Positions 1 to 12,955 of a stretch of 64,000 nucleotides of DNA are shown here, in pieces (position 1 is the first letter of the stretch; each line of letters begins with the position of its first letter). The stretch covers positions 9,644,046 through 9,708,045 of the forward strand of contig CM033393.1 in the NCBI GenBank assembly GCA_019426215.1, read 5' to 3'. Source of the stretch: Buddleja alternifolia. Lineage: Eukaryota > Streptophyta > Magnoliopsida > Lamiales > Scrophulariaceae. The translations under genes were made by a program, and so were the position numbers. The notes beneath the pieces are model-generated. The model had not been told where the DNA came from and did not search any database. It saw only the letters and a list, made by a program, of their open reading frames with translations.

Positions 1-1710
1 AACTCTTCTTAAATAAAAAACATTATTGAGTTTTCACTTAATTCTTATCTGTATCTATAAGTTGTGTAAAATGTTTTGTCCATGTTTTCAGTGCAATCCC
101 TCTACTTCCTATGGGATAGGAAGATTGGCACTAGAGAGATCGATCTTGATTACTAAAATAAGTTCGCAAGTAATATGAAGTCTTTCATGGACAAATAAAG
201 ACTTCGAATACTTGTACAATCTTAGCTCCGACATGGGAGTGCCTGTCTGGTATCATGGGATGATAGGAGATTAAGATTGTAGACACGTTATTGGAACTGA
301 TATGTTCGAACATGACACGCATCGGTTCTGTTACATGGGTTTTCACTCTGTGACTATCAATGACGGAACTGATTATGCGTAATAGGTATATGTGAACCTT
401 TGACCTGAAGTATCAGGCTGAAGATGCACTTGTGACGTCAAGTTTTTCACTAGAGTAGTTAGACCCAATTCACCCTTTGGTGGGGTCAACCTTGAAATGC
501 GGACTTGATGGGCAAGTGGTAATCTTAGCAGATATCTAATATGGAATTTGTTCTCTCATAAGTGAATGAGTATGTACCCTATGTAATTATAGATAAATAG
601 AGATTAAAGTCTTTGGGCAAAGCAAACGAGGCGATTGTGCTTGACATTAAATCGATCTCAATGATCTCGTATTTATTATGATTTATACATATGGTCAAGA
701 TCAGTGAGTTTGAGATAACCATGACTCTCACTTGACCAGGGAACGTGAACAAAGGGTTTATACATATACGGTATTTACGATTGGAAGGTTTCATAATGAT
801 CCTATCATTTGTTTTCGTTTGGGTTACGAAGTGGGCCACGTGACTGGCTAGGTGTTACCCGCTTCCTTTGGTTTCCTCTCATTGCCAAACGAAACGAACC
901 TAAAGAGTTGCGCTAAAGGATTGACAAAGAAAAATGAAGAAAAAGGAATTTCTATTATTTCTTCTGGGAGATTTAATTTATTGGATAAATTAAATAATTA
1001 ATTATTCATTAGATGAAATAATTAATTATAATAATAAAATTAATTATTAATTAATTTTCTTGTGAAATATATTAATGAATTAATTTATCCAATTAATTTG
1101 GTTATTTAATTAATTAATTTATTTGTTGGATACAATAAATTATTAATTGAAATAAGAAATTAATTAAACAAAAAAAATCCCAGGGCTAAATAAAGAGTCC
1201 AATTGGACGCCTACTAGTCCTCAATGTGGCGTCTTTGAGAGGCCACATATTAGGGCTCTTTTGTTTTGACTTGTTCAATAAGTCATGAGGTATATAAGGA
1301 CTCTTTGACTTAGAACAAGTAAGGAAAATACACAACTCTCATAACTCTCAAAAGAAAGAAAAATATTCCTCCCCTCCTCTATACCTAGCCATCGACCATA
1401 GAGAAAGAAGAAAGGGAATTTTTCGTTTGTTGATCCGTGCGTGACGATTTAGAGACGACGTATTTTCGTTGTTCGGATCAAGTTCAAATTTGAAGAATCA
1501 AATCAAAGGATTGAACATTTGGAAGCTTCAATATTTCGAGTTTGGAGAAGAAGAAGTTTTTCTCCATCATCATATTCATATTAACGAGTAAGTTTTATTC
1601 GTTATACGCTTTTAGATTCAATTATGCGAATTAGAGTACTAATTGGGTTTTCGTTTTAATTTTTGAAATCCCTTCCGTTGCGTTTATGCTTTTTCGAACG
1701 AAACCCAACA
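1..1710 (+). repeat. Ty1-copia-type LTR, 5' end outside window
   Basis: This is LTR-like non-coding DNA ending in AAACCCAACA at 1701-1710, the usual CA-ended terminus. A TATA-like GTATATAAGG lies near 1290 and a purine- and AT-rich leader follows, as in an LTR U3-R-U5 order. No primer binding site follows base 1710, so this is a solo LTR or a 3' LTR rather than a 5' LTR. It abuts the 3' internal end of a gypsy element and was probably inserted into it. The long AT-rich stretch 960-1170 holds no ORF. The start, and therefore the target duplication, cannot be seen. Confidence 0.6.
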
Positions 1711-2227
1711 CTTGTTGAGTAACCAAGTGCATTCATGACCAATGTTTGTATTTGCATCAAAGGACAAGTAAATGTTTAATCAAATGAAAGTGTAGTGCTA
1801 GTTCTAATTTGTTATCAAATGCTTGAGGAGATAGAAGGGGATGATGCGAGTTGAATGTTGTATACGTAATATTGCGGTCATGAATTTTTTGTGAATTCTT
1901 GAAAAGTTTGTATGGATACTAAAGTGATAGTTGAGGCATGATTGACATTTTAAAAGAATTTTGTTAAAATTTTTGGTGATAAAGATTGATTTTTGGAAAT
2001 AAAGTTTAGTTGACTTCCTTATTTGTACACTGAGAGATCGATTTTGTGGGTATATTGCCTGCAAACCCTCACGAGACTTAACTCATCCACTAGGGCAATC
2101 TAGGGGTTTAAAAGGCTTGTTGCATACATTAAATGCAATCGTATTACCTACGAAAGTGGTTAGTTTTACTTGTTTTGTGTCATTCGTCTTTGAACGAGGA
2201 TGTGCAAGAGCTAAGTGTGGGGGAATT
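1711..2227 (+). mobile_element. 3' internal remnant of a Ty3-gypsy element with polypurine tract
   Basis: Non-coding DNA ends in a polypurine tract (AAGTGTGGGGGAATTT, about 2212-2227) directly before an LTR start. This tract matches the one common in plant Athila/Tat elements. No conserved domain is left. The small ORFs here are not recognisable. Confidence 0.5.
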
Positions 2228-3433
2228 TGTTAGCAAACATTTATTGTATATAATTCATTTATTTTTTTTCTTATTTTATTGCGATTTGAGTTTAAATGAT
2301 ACATATTTATTGTGGTTTTTATTTTGATAGGTGGAATTTCAAAGAAGAAGAAAAGGGAAGAAAAAATTGAGAAAAAGAAGAAAGAGAAGATAATCACGTG
2401 TAAGAGGAAGAGAACAATCCTATTTTAGGAGTCTTGTGTAGTGTCTTTTCTTAGTAAGGAAGTAATTTTCTTGTTTTATTATAAGAAGAGTCATATTTTT
2501 GGTAGGAATCCTTTTTGCCTAGATTTCTATCATTATTAATAGAGGAGATAATTATTTCTCGTACATTATATACACAATACACGTTTTTTTTACCCTCTTG
2601 GAGGAGGAGAATTTCTGCATTTTTCTCTCATTCAAGATGTTTTGCTAGAGACTTTATTTCTAGTCACAAATTATCGAAGTTTTGATTCTACAAAATTTGT
2701 GAGATCTAATTTATGTTTATTCTTTCTTTGTTCTTGAGTATTTACATATTTTTTGTGTTAGTTGAAATTATTATTTTGACTAATTGAATAATAAGGGCCT
2801 GTTATTTCATTGTCAAAATAGTATATAGCTATTTAGAATCCAAAATCCGTAATTGTTTGGTCAATTCTAATATTTGTGGCAGTTAACGATGTTGATTATG
2901 GATAAGTTTTCAATTGTTGTTATGGGAACATGTGATTTAGTCTAAATGAACAGAGCTTGCGAGTTTGTTGGTTAGAATTGACGTTTCTCTATTTCTTAAT
3001 GCTATTGTTAAATTAAATCTTAAGAGCTTATTTAGGGTTGTTTAATCAATAAGAGAAGTAATCAAAGAACTTGTTTGGTTATCGAGAAATTAAGGAGAAA
3101 CTAGGTTGTTAGAGCTTGTTAACAACTATATTCAATTTATTCATGACCATTGAAGTATCTTTGCATCAAAAATCAATTTTTGGAATCAAAACGGAAATAA
3201 CTCCGTAGGTTAGAATCTCACCACTTATTGAATTTTCCTTATCTGTTTAGTTTTACTTTTCTTAATTTTTAGTTTATTTTTAGTTTAATCAATTATCAAA
3301 AATCCCCCCCTTTTATTTTACTTTTGTTTATTTAGAATTAAATCTGAACCAATCCCTGTAGATTCGACCCTGCTCATTGCTATCCACAAGTTTAGGAGTA
3401 GGAACTGTTTTTGTGAGGATTCGACACCCATCA
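2228..3433 (+). repeat. Ty3-gypsy 3' LTR
   Basis: The LTR starts TGTTAGC right after a polypurine tract and ends GACACCCATCA at 3433. It is about 1206 bp. The final part (near 3350-3433) resembles the LTR ends of large plant gypsy elements. No primer binding site follows, which fits a 3' LTR. A poly-C run near 3304 is the only other local feature. Confidence 0.55.
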
Positions 3434-4852
3434 ATTATTGAAGAGGTCCAAATGTGATTTGGATTGGTAAATTGTTTTGGTGTGGCATTTGGTACGCGTT
3501 ACATGAATTTGGTGTTCATGAACCATGTGATAGTTATAATGTTTGCTTATTTGGATTGATGATGTGGCCTAATAATGACCACGTAGTCCATGAAACTAGA
3601 TGTAGTGGAAAGTTGTTCATGGTTTATCACTTTTATATGTTATCTCCCTATATGATTATCTCTCTAATTTTTCCCTTTATTCACATTCAATTTATTTCCC
3701 ACATCTTTTTTCTTCTATTTTTATTCTTTTATGTCATCTTTTATTTGAACTTTATAAAATTTTCTTCAACAAACTCCATATCAATTTTTATATTTTTGCA
3801 CATGCATAGTGTCTTTACCAACTAGCTAGTTCATATAAGTAATAATTAACCTCCTGGTGGTAATTAGACCAACGTATGGTGTTAACATTCGTATCTATAA
3901 GTTTTAATTCAACTCTAGATTCAATCCTTAGATATAACAATCTAAAATGATATATTGAAAAGCTTTTGTGCTTAAATGGAGATAAAAGACATGATGTTTC
4001 ATCTATTGATGCATCAAGATTAAGAGATATCGTATTAAGTTCTACTAATGTAGGTGTTAATCTTGTGATACCCCATTCCATATGGAATAAGAATTGGAAA
4101 AGTAAACAATTTATAGGCAATTGTCTAATAATTAATGTGCGCACCCATTGCATTTCCCTTTTTAACAAATGGTTTAGAACTTAATTTCAAGGTGCAATTA
4201 GTGAGTTTGGAGGCAATCCTTGTGTCCAACAGGCTCACGAGCCCATGGTGTGACTAATTGTATCAGATCCCATCGTCATCTGGAGGGAGCTAAGTGCTAT
4301 GTGGAACAAAGTATTACACAAGTGGGAGCCACCTTTTGAGTCCATAGGAGTTACCTCTAGAGTCCAGACCCCTAGCAATCGATCATGGCTTGTGCCGCGC
4401 TGTAAAGAGGACGTCACGATCTTAAGGAGGATAATTGTGATACTCTATTGGAATAAAAATTTAAAAAGTGAATACCTTATAAGCAATTTCTAAAGAACTC
4501 ATTTTCACCCCTTGGACATTACTTTTAAGCAAGTGGTTGGAGTTTAATTTCTCTCGTCCAATAGGCTCGTATCCTGGGACGTGACAAATCTAATTATATA
4601 GTAGCTTCTCCACTAGTATCATATATCTCGATGTAACAAAAATATAGTTATGCGTACTTAATGATATTTGGGTATAATGAACTGTATGGATTTCACCATT
4701 CTTCAAAAACGATAAAACTAGAAGTGAAGAAACGGTAGTGATAGTATCGGAGCAAATCTCATATTGTCAGAGCAGTTCTCCTTTATTTTCAATGTTAGCC
4801 TATACATCATCATCCTACTTCTCATCTCTCCCTTGCGGATGCAATTGCAAGT
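3434..4852. other. Non-coding spacer between elements
   Basis: No supported gene lies here; short ORFs on both strands lack family features. It holds a diverged direct duplication (4064-4588, listed separately). Its right edge (4848-4852, CAAGT) is the left target duplication of the large gypsy element. Confidence 0.5.
4064..4588 (+). repeat. Diverged direct duplication, ~370-bp period
   Basis: The block from TGTGATACCCCATTCC (4064) and the block from TGTGATACTCTATTGG (4436) match in order. Each runs through a motif like TTATAAGCAATT and ends near CCAAYAGGCTC, then GTGAC (about 4225-4255 and 4558-4588). The family is not recognised. Confidence 0.45.
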
Positions 4853-5610
4853 TGTTTACACCAAAAGGAAAATATGAAAATGGGCTTTGAAGCCCAAAAG
4901 GCCCGGTAACAGTAGGGACGAAAAATCATTTCTAGAAATAGCCCATTAGAGGACAAAGCCATATGTATATATATGTACATATATGCATTGTTGGGCTAAA
5001 GAAATCAACTGAAGTAAAAGCCCAAAAGAACAAAGAAAATCGCCCCTTGAGAATACGCGCCAAGACAAGGGATTTTGAAAGAACGGTTGCAAGCGATTTC
5101 AGGAGTTACGAGACGTGGGCTTATCGGACTTGGATATATGCGGAGAAAGAAGGACACAAGAAAAAGGACAGACAGACTTTGCAAAAATTGTTTTTCTTTC
5201 TTTCATTAGTTTGTAACAACCGTAGACGTAATTAGGCTTAGTATAATTCTAGAGTAACTAGTCAGTAGCATAAATTAGTCCGTTAGCAGCATTGTAATCA
5301 GCACTCTATTCCTGTATCCAGAAGAATTCATCAGAGAATTCATGGAGGTACATTTTACTTGAGTTTTTAAGTGTTGATTAATTACTCGAGCTTGAGTTTT
5401 TAAGTGTTGATTAATTAATTACTCGAGTTTTAGTTTATCTCTTAATTTATTGCTAACATTGCATCACGAAAATTATTTGCAAGACTTAAACCACCATCAG
5501 CACATATAAGCAGAGGTTATTAGATAATTCTAAGTTGTGAATTATCAAGGGGCTTGGATCGATCACTCGAAATCCTTCCCTAGGCTAGTTTGTTTGAAAA
5601 ACACGAAACA
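4853..5610 (+). repeat. Left LTR of the Tat-like gypsy element
   Basis: Starts TGTTTACACC and ends ACGAAACA. It matches 27433-28154 closely along its length. It is longer mainly because a ~35-bp segment around 5360-5420 (GAGTTTTTAAGTGTTGATTA) is present twice here and once in the right LTR. Confidence 0.88.
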
Positions 5611-5615
5611 AATTT

Positions 5616-5633
5616 TTGGCGACCACAGTGGGA
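5616..5633 (+). other. Putative primer binding site
   Basis: TTGGCGACCACAGTGGGA lies 5 bp after the left LTR. It has the TGGCGAC...TGGGA form of primer binding sites in Tat/Ogre-type elements. I did not match it to a tRNA. Confidence 0.55.
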
Positions 5634-7024
5634 GTTTCGAATTTTACTTCCGTAAATCTGTTATAAGATGTCAGAAGATTCTTCCAGAGAAGAACCGAAT
5701 GATGATCTTGAAACACAACCTGTGTCTCGGCACAGGATTAGACCGGATAAGATGTTTGAGCAATTTGTGAAAGTTATGAAACAGACTTGAACAAGTGCTC
5801 GAGACGATCAACGAAGGGAATTAATGATCAGTACTGAGCACTAGCTCAAGAATCTGCTCGAATATTTACTGCAATAGTGCAAGATATTGCTGTAAATGCC
5901 CAAGAAGGCTTGGCTCGAGAAGTTACTCGAGTTGTAACCGAATTAGGAGAAATATTTAACCAAACCTACGATGTTTTCTCGAGAATGGTGAACACCTAAG
6001 TAGTTAATGCATTAGAACCACTAATCGAAAGACATAACATCCTAATAGAAAAAGTGTCACAACTGATAGCAGTAGAACCAACAGTTCGAACAAGACATGT
6101 GAATTTAGGTAAAAACCCCCACCTGGCTACCCTCGAGAAACCAGAAACAGGAGTAGTTGTTTCGAAGTCGGCCAGACATCGAATACATCCCCAGTAAATG
6201 AACATAATTTTGTAAACCCATTCATGCCTGGGGGGTAAGCAGGAGTGGGACAACAACCTTTTGTTCAAAACATACATCCTCCTCTTGGTATTCCTCAAAA
6301 CATGAATTTGAATTAGTTTCAACCACAGTCTTCGAGACCAAATTTCACAATCCCATCGATCAGTTATGGGCAAGTACTTAGTGGTTACCATACAAATAAC
6401 CGCTTTAGTAGCTTCGAAATACCCACAACGATTACACAAGGGCAATTCCTTGGGGGATAGGGTCAAGTGCCGGCTTACCCAAGAGTTTCGAATGCTCCTT
6501 TCCCTATGGGAAACCCTGGGTTTTCGAATCCATCCATGGGTCAAGGAATTAATGCGTTCCCAAATAATATTCAAGTACCATATGTAGGGGGCAAGCTATG
6601 CCCGATGCCCATATGGAAGGAAATATTGGGGGACAATTTCCTGATCCCGTTCAAACTCAGATCGAAATGATCATTGAGAGGATGTATGGACTGGGTTTTC
6701 GAAGAAACCACAGACTGATGCTAGGAAATCCCTATCTTGATTGGATAGACAGAAACTTTCCTTTTCCTCGAAATTATAAAATTCCCGATTTCACCCTATT
6801 TTCTGGAGATGACTATGTCTCCGCTCTCGAACATTTATCCAGTTTCACATGCCAATGTCGAGAAGCCTCGGATCAGGATTTTCTCAAGTTAAAGCTTTTC
6901 CCTAGTTCTCTAACAGGATCGGCCTTTAATTGGTATATAAGCTTAACCCCGAATTCCATAAGTAATTGGGATGAAATGCAATTCCAATTTCAAAATCATT
7001 TCGTTTGAACAGATCCGGAAATAT

Positions 7025-8268
7025 TGATAAGTTCACATTTTACGATTATTTACCCCTTTTATATAGGTATTTTCGTCGTAGTTTAGTAATGATAATCCCA
7101 CATGTTGCTTTGCTTTGTTGTCATTTCATGAGCGCGGGGATTCAAGTTGAATAGATCAAATATCGAGTGAGAAGGCCGAAGAAAAGACACAAAGCAAATG
7201 AAAGGCTGAAATCTGTCCTTCTGGACCGCGGTCCTGCACGCCAGTGGACCGCGGTCTACCACGTGTTAGACCGCGGTCCGTTTTCCCATGCCCTAGTTTT
7301 AGTCTGCCCTTTTTGCCCTTTTGGACACACTTTTCACCTACCAAAAGGAGGATTCTTGCTCTCCAAGTCCCAAGGAAGCCACGACAAGTCCCAAGGAAGC
7401 TTGAAGAGTCATTTTTCATCATAAAATCTTGGAATCACACTTTGTAATAGGGAGTAATTCAACTCTTTCTCTTAGATTAGTATATCAACTATGTCTTTTG
7501 GAAATATTGGATTATCTTTTGTTGCAAGTATGAGCTAAGTATCTCGTGGTTGGGTTATGTGAATACTTTGTGATATTTTGTGTTTAATGAATTCCTAGTT
7601 TCCGGATTTATTACATTCTTGTTGCATGTTTTATTTTTATGCTTAATGCTTGCACATGCTTGATCACCATGTGTTTGATTTAATGCTTTGTCTTGAGACC
7701 GAGAGGAGATAGATAAAGGCAGATCATAAAATCAAATATCATAACGTAACAATTGACTAGAGATAGAATCAATTGCGTTGTGTGGCTTTTTGTGATAAGA
7801 TGACCCGAGTGAATGTAGGATCTTCGTAAGCAAGGAATCCCTTTGAACCTTAATGCATGTTAGTTAATTCAATCTTCGCTATAGAGATATGGGAAGTTGT
7901 TAACTAGTATAGGATCGTTATTTCAAGAGATTGAGTAATGAATACATTAGGGGGTTTCACCATAACAAGAGTGTTCTAAAAATCCGGGTAATTTAGATTT
8001 TATGAACATAAGATAGAACATAGTAGGATCATAGCCCAATCATCTTTTTCCATTCGATATAATACCTTGTTTATCATTTAATTGTCTTAGTTATTTTCAT
8101 AGTATAATCACCTATCATCTTATAATTTGATTTAGCTTAGAGTTAGATAATATAGCAATTACGAGCATTGAATCCAATTGTCCCTGTGGAGACGATACAC
8201 CCGGGGTTAAATAGTCCACTTTATTACTTTGCACGACCTAGTATACTTGCTAGGATAAATACGTGTCA
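7025..8268 (+). mobile_element. Solo Athila-like LTR inserted in gag
   Basis: The LTR begins TGATAAG and ends CGTGTCA, 1244 bp, with a perfect 5-bp target duplication AATAT (7020-7024 and 8269-8273). Removing it joins gag as ...TDPEISMSDLA. Its 3' part (7700-8268) matches the LTR ends at 45440-46558 and, reversed, 61166-62757. These share the AGAATTGACTAG-type block and the end ACTTGCTAGG...GTGTCA. Internal sequence was presumably lost by LTR-LTR recombination. Confidence 0.88.
7223..7279 (+). repeat. Palindrome cluster, GGACCGCGGTCC x3
   Basis: Three copies of a 12-bp palindrome lie at 7223-7234 (perfect), 7246-7257 (last base changed) and 7268-7279 (first base changed). They sit about 990 bp from the LTR 3' end, the same place as the palindrome clusters in the two related LTRs of this window. 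Confidence 0.85.
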
Positions 8269-10136
8269 AATATCAATGAGTGATCTTGCTAAAATAAGAC
8301 AGAATGTAGGAGAGTCAGTCGAAGAATTCCTAACATGTTTTAAGAAAGCAAGAGTTAAATGTCACCTCAATTTGCCCGAAACTGAGTTTGTACAATTAGC
8401 CCAACAAAACATGACCTTCGAATATAGGTTAGGATTTGATGGCATGCCTTTTGCTGATTTTAGAAGTCTAGCCAAAAGTGCTATAAGATATGAGAACATG
8501 CTTAAGGAGGAAAATAATAGGAAACATCAAGGCTTTAATGCCTTCGAAATAGGAATCCCATGGGTGTTCGGAGAAGCCTATGAAGTCGACTTGGCAGAGT
8601 TCATAAAGGGGCCTCCCTATCAATGTTGGGCCCTCGAACAGAAAGACTGCATGGTGACCGGGTCATTGCAGACGAAAAAAGAGAGAAATTACACTTTCGA
8701 TGTAACGAAAACCGAACAAATATTCGATTGGCTACTAGCCAACAAGAAGTTAAAATTTAAAGGAAAACATAGGATGCCTTCGAAAACTGAGATAAAAGGC
8801 AAATCATATTGTAAATGGCATAATGCGTTCTCTCATGACACAAATGACTGTATTTTATTTTGAAATTTAATTCAGGAAAAGATAGATTCGAAAGACCTCA
8901 TTTTTCCTGATACTCAGAAAACTAACATAGACAAAGATCCATTTCCCATTCTGAATCTCGAAATGAATACTCTTGAATGTTCTAATTTGCAGGTCACTAT
9001 AGAAACCAAGGTGGCTATAAGAACGTTCAACAGATTAATTGACGAAGGAATAACGACCTTCCCTAAGGTCAAGGATGAAGGCCTCGAGGGAATGTGCAGG
9101 TGGCACATGAACAACCTCCATACCACGGATCAGTGCCAGATTTTCAGACGCTTCGTCGCTAAACAACTCGAGAGGGGTCTGATCACCTTGTCCTCAATAG
9201 AAAAGAGGATCCTGGGCTTGACCTCAGAGGGCAAATTGAAGGAGAAACAGGAGAAAATCAAACCTCTTAGGGAGAAGTCGAAAAGCGAAGAAAAAACTTA
9301 CAAACAGGCGCTCGAAATGCCCATATGTGAAACTAAGTATGAGACATCCGCTCGAGTGGTGAACAATTTGAGCAAACTACAGAAGGCTCTGTGCCATCAC
9401 TGCGAGTTGGTGAGGTTACAGGTGATCGAAAATGACCCCAATTGGGTCCTTGTCCATCAAAGAATCGAGAACTAGAATAAGAGGCCGAGGCAAGAGTTCG
9501 ACAACAGATTACCAGGGCCAATACCTTCGCAAAGGCATTTCCAAGGAAAAGGAGGCCGAGGATTGCCTTACAATCACACTCGAGGAGGTGAGTACCGGGA
9601 GAATTTCGAAACAAACAAGAATAACAGGGCTAAATTAATAGCCCAACAAGTGGCGTACTGGAGGGCAACCATTGCGATGGAGATGCAACAGGAGGCAGTA
9701 ATTGCCAACTTAAGGATTGAGGAAGAGGCGTTGGCCAAAGAAATCTTGAAATCGAAGGTAGTCAAAGGGTCGAGCTATGAAGACCTCGAGAAGGAGATAG
9801 ACAACCTAAATGACCAGATGAAGGACTTGAACCTTCAAGATAAGGCAGCCACAGTTGGAGAAGATGACTTTGCAGATTTCGAATTTGGAGACGATCTGGA
9901 CATTTTTTTGGACAGTATACCAGAAGATGGTATGGTAGGCGAAATCGAGAGAAGCGAGAAACAAGCGTCTGTTCGAAGGGCTTTAAATCTCGAAGGAGAA
10001 AAAGATTGCAACATGGTAACGGTTCTCCCGGCAGAATTTGCCTCAAAAATGCGGGAGGCAGATGAGGAAGAGAATGTTTTGGAGGTTTTGACAACCCCAA
10101 AGGAAGGTAATCCACCTTGTTTCGAGTTCATTAATT

Positions 10137-10505
10137 ATGCAAATAAAAAAAGAGAATGAACATGAATATTTCCTCGAGTTGTTATTCTCGAAACAAACCA
10201 TAAATAACAATCACATGAAACCACTGTATGTACAGGCCGAAATCGAAGGGTTTAGGATTAATAGGGTTTTAGTAGATAATGGCGCAACTGTTAACGTTTT
10301 ACCCGAAAAAACATTAACTATGATAAATAAATCTATAAAAGACTTAGTATCTGCTGATGTAGCAGTATATGGGTTTTCGGAACAAGCCACGAAAGTATTA
10401 CGGGTGCTTCCATGTAGGGTCAAAGTAGGATCTATGGTTTCTTACTCCGCATTTTTTGTGGTAAAAACAAGTTCATCCTTTAACGCCTTGCCCGGAAGGG
10501 ATTGA
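10137..10505 (+). pseudogene. Retropepsin-like protease of the Tat-like element
   Basis: The segment has the aspartic protease motif as LVDNGATVNVLP (codons about 42-53), followed by a hydrophobic strand and a second half ending NALPGRD. Plant Tat elements often have DNG in place of the usual DTG/DSG, so this may be active-type rather than mutated. The protease would cleave the Gag-Pol polyprotein. It lies in a different frame from gag because of an indel in an A-run. Confidence 0.75.
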
Positions 10506-11112
10506 ATCCATCAAAACTATTGTTTGCCTTCAACATTACATCAGCTTTTAATATGTTGGAATGGGGAGGAATTCGAAGTAGTTAAGACTGAAAATAAATC
10601 TTATCTTGTGGATGCTCAAATTGTGAGTGCCAGGTACAACACCGAAAAACTTGAAGTGAAAGACCACGGGGGGACGTCTGACCCGGTATTTGAAAAGACA
10701 ATGGGGGAGGATGCAGAAGGAAAAGAAGTTGAAAACCAGCTCAAAGAAGGAAAGGAAAAGATGGCCCAAATCGAAGTTGGGCAATCTTAAGTAGAATTTT
10801 CGAAGTGTGATAGTTAAATTGTTTTCTCGTGTTTTTTATGACTCATGTTTTTTTGGATTTTTCTGAACAGAATGTTATCGAAGAAGTTTTTAAGCAATTA
10901 GCTATAGGGAGACTTGATTCGAAATTACTCTCTTATTCGTATTGTTTGTCTGATAATGTTGACTCGAATTCTATTACATATGATCTTGTCAGACCGATAG
11001 GTCACAAAATAGAAAACATAATTGAAGAAGGATCTTGGAACCTGATGAAGATATCAGGCAAGATATGCAAGATCCTTTAGAAGAAGTTAATCTTGGCACG
11101 CTTAAAAACCCA
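10506..11112 (+). other. Protease-RT linker, degraded
   Basis: Fragmented coding sequence between protease and RT contains an acidic/lysine-rich stretch near 10640-10790 and several stops. No conserved domain is visible. Confidence 0.5.
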
Positions 11113-11827
11113 AGAATGACTTTGGGCTCATCACGATATGCCAGGGATAGATATGTCCGTAGCCAAGCATGAATTGCCTATAAAACCTGGATTCAAACCA
11201 ATAATTTAGGCTCTGAGAAGGTTCACGCCTCAACTAATATGTTCAATCAAAGATGAAATTGAAAAGTTAGTCGAGGCCAAGTTCATTAGACCAACCAGGT
11301 ACGTAGAGTGGTTGGCAAATGTGGTGCCAGTCATCAAGAAAAATGGAAAAGTTCGGGTGTGCATTGATTTCAGGGACCTGAACAAGGCCACCCCGAAAGA
11401 TGAATATCCGATACCTATGGCCGATATTTTAATTGATGCAGTCGCTCGATTTCGATATATGTCGTTTATGGATGGATACTCCGGCTATTACCAGTTAAAA
11501 ATAGCCGAATGTGATAGAAATAAGACAGAATTTTGATGTCCAGGTGCCATAGGTACCTTCGAATGGACAGTAATGCCCTTCGGCCTAAAGAATGCTGGGG
11601 CTACTTATCAACGAACCATGAACTATATGTTTCATGATCTCATAGGAAAATCAATGGGGATTTACATCGATGACATAGTGATCAAAGCAAAAACACATCA
11701 GGAGCATGTTAAGACGTTGATCGAGGCTTTCAAACGTATGAGGCATTTTAACCTAAAGATGAATCCTTTAAAATGTGCTTTTGGAGTAAAGGCCGGGAAT
11801 TTCTTGGGATTCTTGACTCATAATTGA
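11113..11827 (+). pseudogene. pol: Reverse transcriptase of the Tat-like element
   Basis: RT begins with the conserved MPGID block near 11138 and runs through VVPVIKKNGKVRVCIDFRDL, MPFGLKNAGATYQR and the catalytic YIDD (in MGIYIDDIVIKA), to GFLTHN. Stops lie at about 11208 (TAG, glutamine expected), TGA 11534-11536 (arginine expected in F-R-CPGAIGTFEW) and TGA 11825-11827 (arginine expected in R-GIEVD). The catalytic aspartates remain, so decay is by nonsense changes rather than loss of active-site residues. Confidence 0.9.
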
Positions 11828-12940
11828 GGAATTGAGGTAGATCGAAATAAGGCCAAAGCAATCCTAGAAGCAAAACCCCCTACGAACAAGAAAGAGTTAC
11901 AACGCTTTTTAGGACAGGTGAACTTCCTATGAAGATTTATATCGAACTTAGTAGGAAAGACGGAAGCATTTTGCCCACTCTTGCGATTAAGAGAGGGGAA
12001 AAATTTTATCTGGAAAAGAGAGAAACAAAAAGCTTCGAGGCAATAAAGCGATACCTCACTCGACCACCAGTTTTAATTTCTCCTCGAAGTGGGAAGAAGT
12101 TAAGATTGTACATATCAGCAGCAGATTACTCGATTGGATGTCTCTTAGTTCAAGAAAACGATAGAGGATTCGAACAGGCCATTTTTTACTTAAGTAGATT
12201 ATTGAAGGAAGCAGAAAAAAGATGTTCGTCTATTGAAAAGTGGTGCCTTAGTCTATATTTCTCTTATGTTAAATTAAGACACTATTTCTCTGCGTATATC
12301 ATAGAGATAGTATCCCCAATAGATGTGATCAAATTCATGATGAATCAACTGTTGGTAAGGGGACGGCTAAGTAAACGGAGTCTAAGTTTGCTCCAATTCA
12401 ATTTGATTTACGCGCCTCAGATAGCCATAAAAGGTCAAGCATTGGATGACTTCCTGGCTGATCATCTTTCGAAAATCGATACACTGGAAAATATCGAAGT
12501 CGAATTCATGGATTTAGTACCGTGGACTCTCCTTTTCGATGGATCAAGCACGCGAAGCAATGCAGGGATTGGAATATACATCGTATTTCCAAACAAAGCA
12601 ATCACCAAAATTTATGCGAGAATCGAAGGGGAGTGTACAAACAATAGAGCAGAATACAAAGCTCTCATCTTAGGTTTGGAAGTTTTGCTTGAAATGAACA
12701 TTAGAAATATTGAGATAAGAGGTGATTCCCAATTAATCATAAATCAAGTAAAGGGAATATTTAAATGTATAAGCCCATTGGCAATAGCCTCATTTGCTCG
12801 CGTACACAAATTATTGAAAATTTATTAATACCTTCAAAGTCACCCATGTGCCAAGAGAGAGTAATCAGATAGCGAACGATTTGGCTCAGTTAGCTTCAGA
12901 ATACAAATTAGACTCTATTTTGCTCGAATCAGCAATCTAG
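11828..12940 (+). pseudogene. pol: Dual RNase H region of the Tat-like element
   Basis: The first RNase H-like part (12100-12480) has YISAADYSIGCLLVQ and the end of the RT connection. The second, archaeal-type RNase H (12520-12790) has LLFDGSSTRSNAGIG, ECTNNRAEYKAL and IRGDSQLIINQVKG, giving the D-E-D catalytic order. A TGA at 11930-11932 replaces an expected arginine (FL-R-RFISNL). A one-base loss near 12031 shifts frame in KAFEAIKRY. Two RNase H domains support Tat-clade membership. Confidence 0.85.
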
Positions 12941-12955
12941 CTCGAACCAAGAACG

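Larger units (their letters stand above)
5668..10160 (+). pseudogene. gag: gag of the Tat-like element (interrupted)
   Basis: An ATG at 5668 opens a reading frame starting MSEDSSREEP that soon meets a stop (near 5786). The capsid-like core is clear at 6598-7008 (YKIPDFTLFSG, FLKLKLFPSSLTGSAFNWY). It stops at TGA 7006 where an arginine is expected, then is broken by a solo LTR (7025-8268). It resumes at 8274 (MSDLAKIRQNVGESVEEFL). A C/H-rich stretch (CKWHNAFSHDTNDC, near 8820) resembles a nucleic-acid-binding knuckle. The region 9560-10130 is acidic and coiled-coil-like. Further stops lie near 8863 and 9475. The frame shifts into protease at an A-run (10143-10149). Gag would form the virus-like particle. 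Confidence 0.8.

Noticed and set aside
3454..4493. Small ORFs in the spacer as host genes
   Set aside because: No known domain, no splice-consistent partner exons, and they span a diverged repeat.
5996..6574. 192-codon ORF on the minus strand
   Set aside because: It lies opposite gag of the Tat-like element and has no family features; a shadow of the sense frame.
7156..7447. ORFs of 67-88 codons in the solo LTR
   Set aside because: They overlap on both strands across the palindrome cluster and have no counterpart in the related LTRs.
9762..10131. Minus-strand ORFs opposite the acidic gag region
   Set aside because: Shadow frames created by the acidic codons of gag; no independent support.
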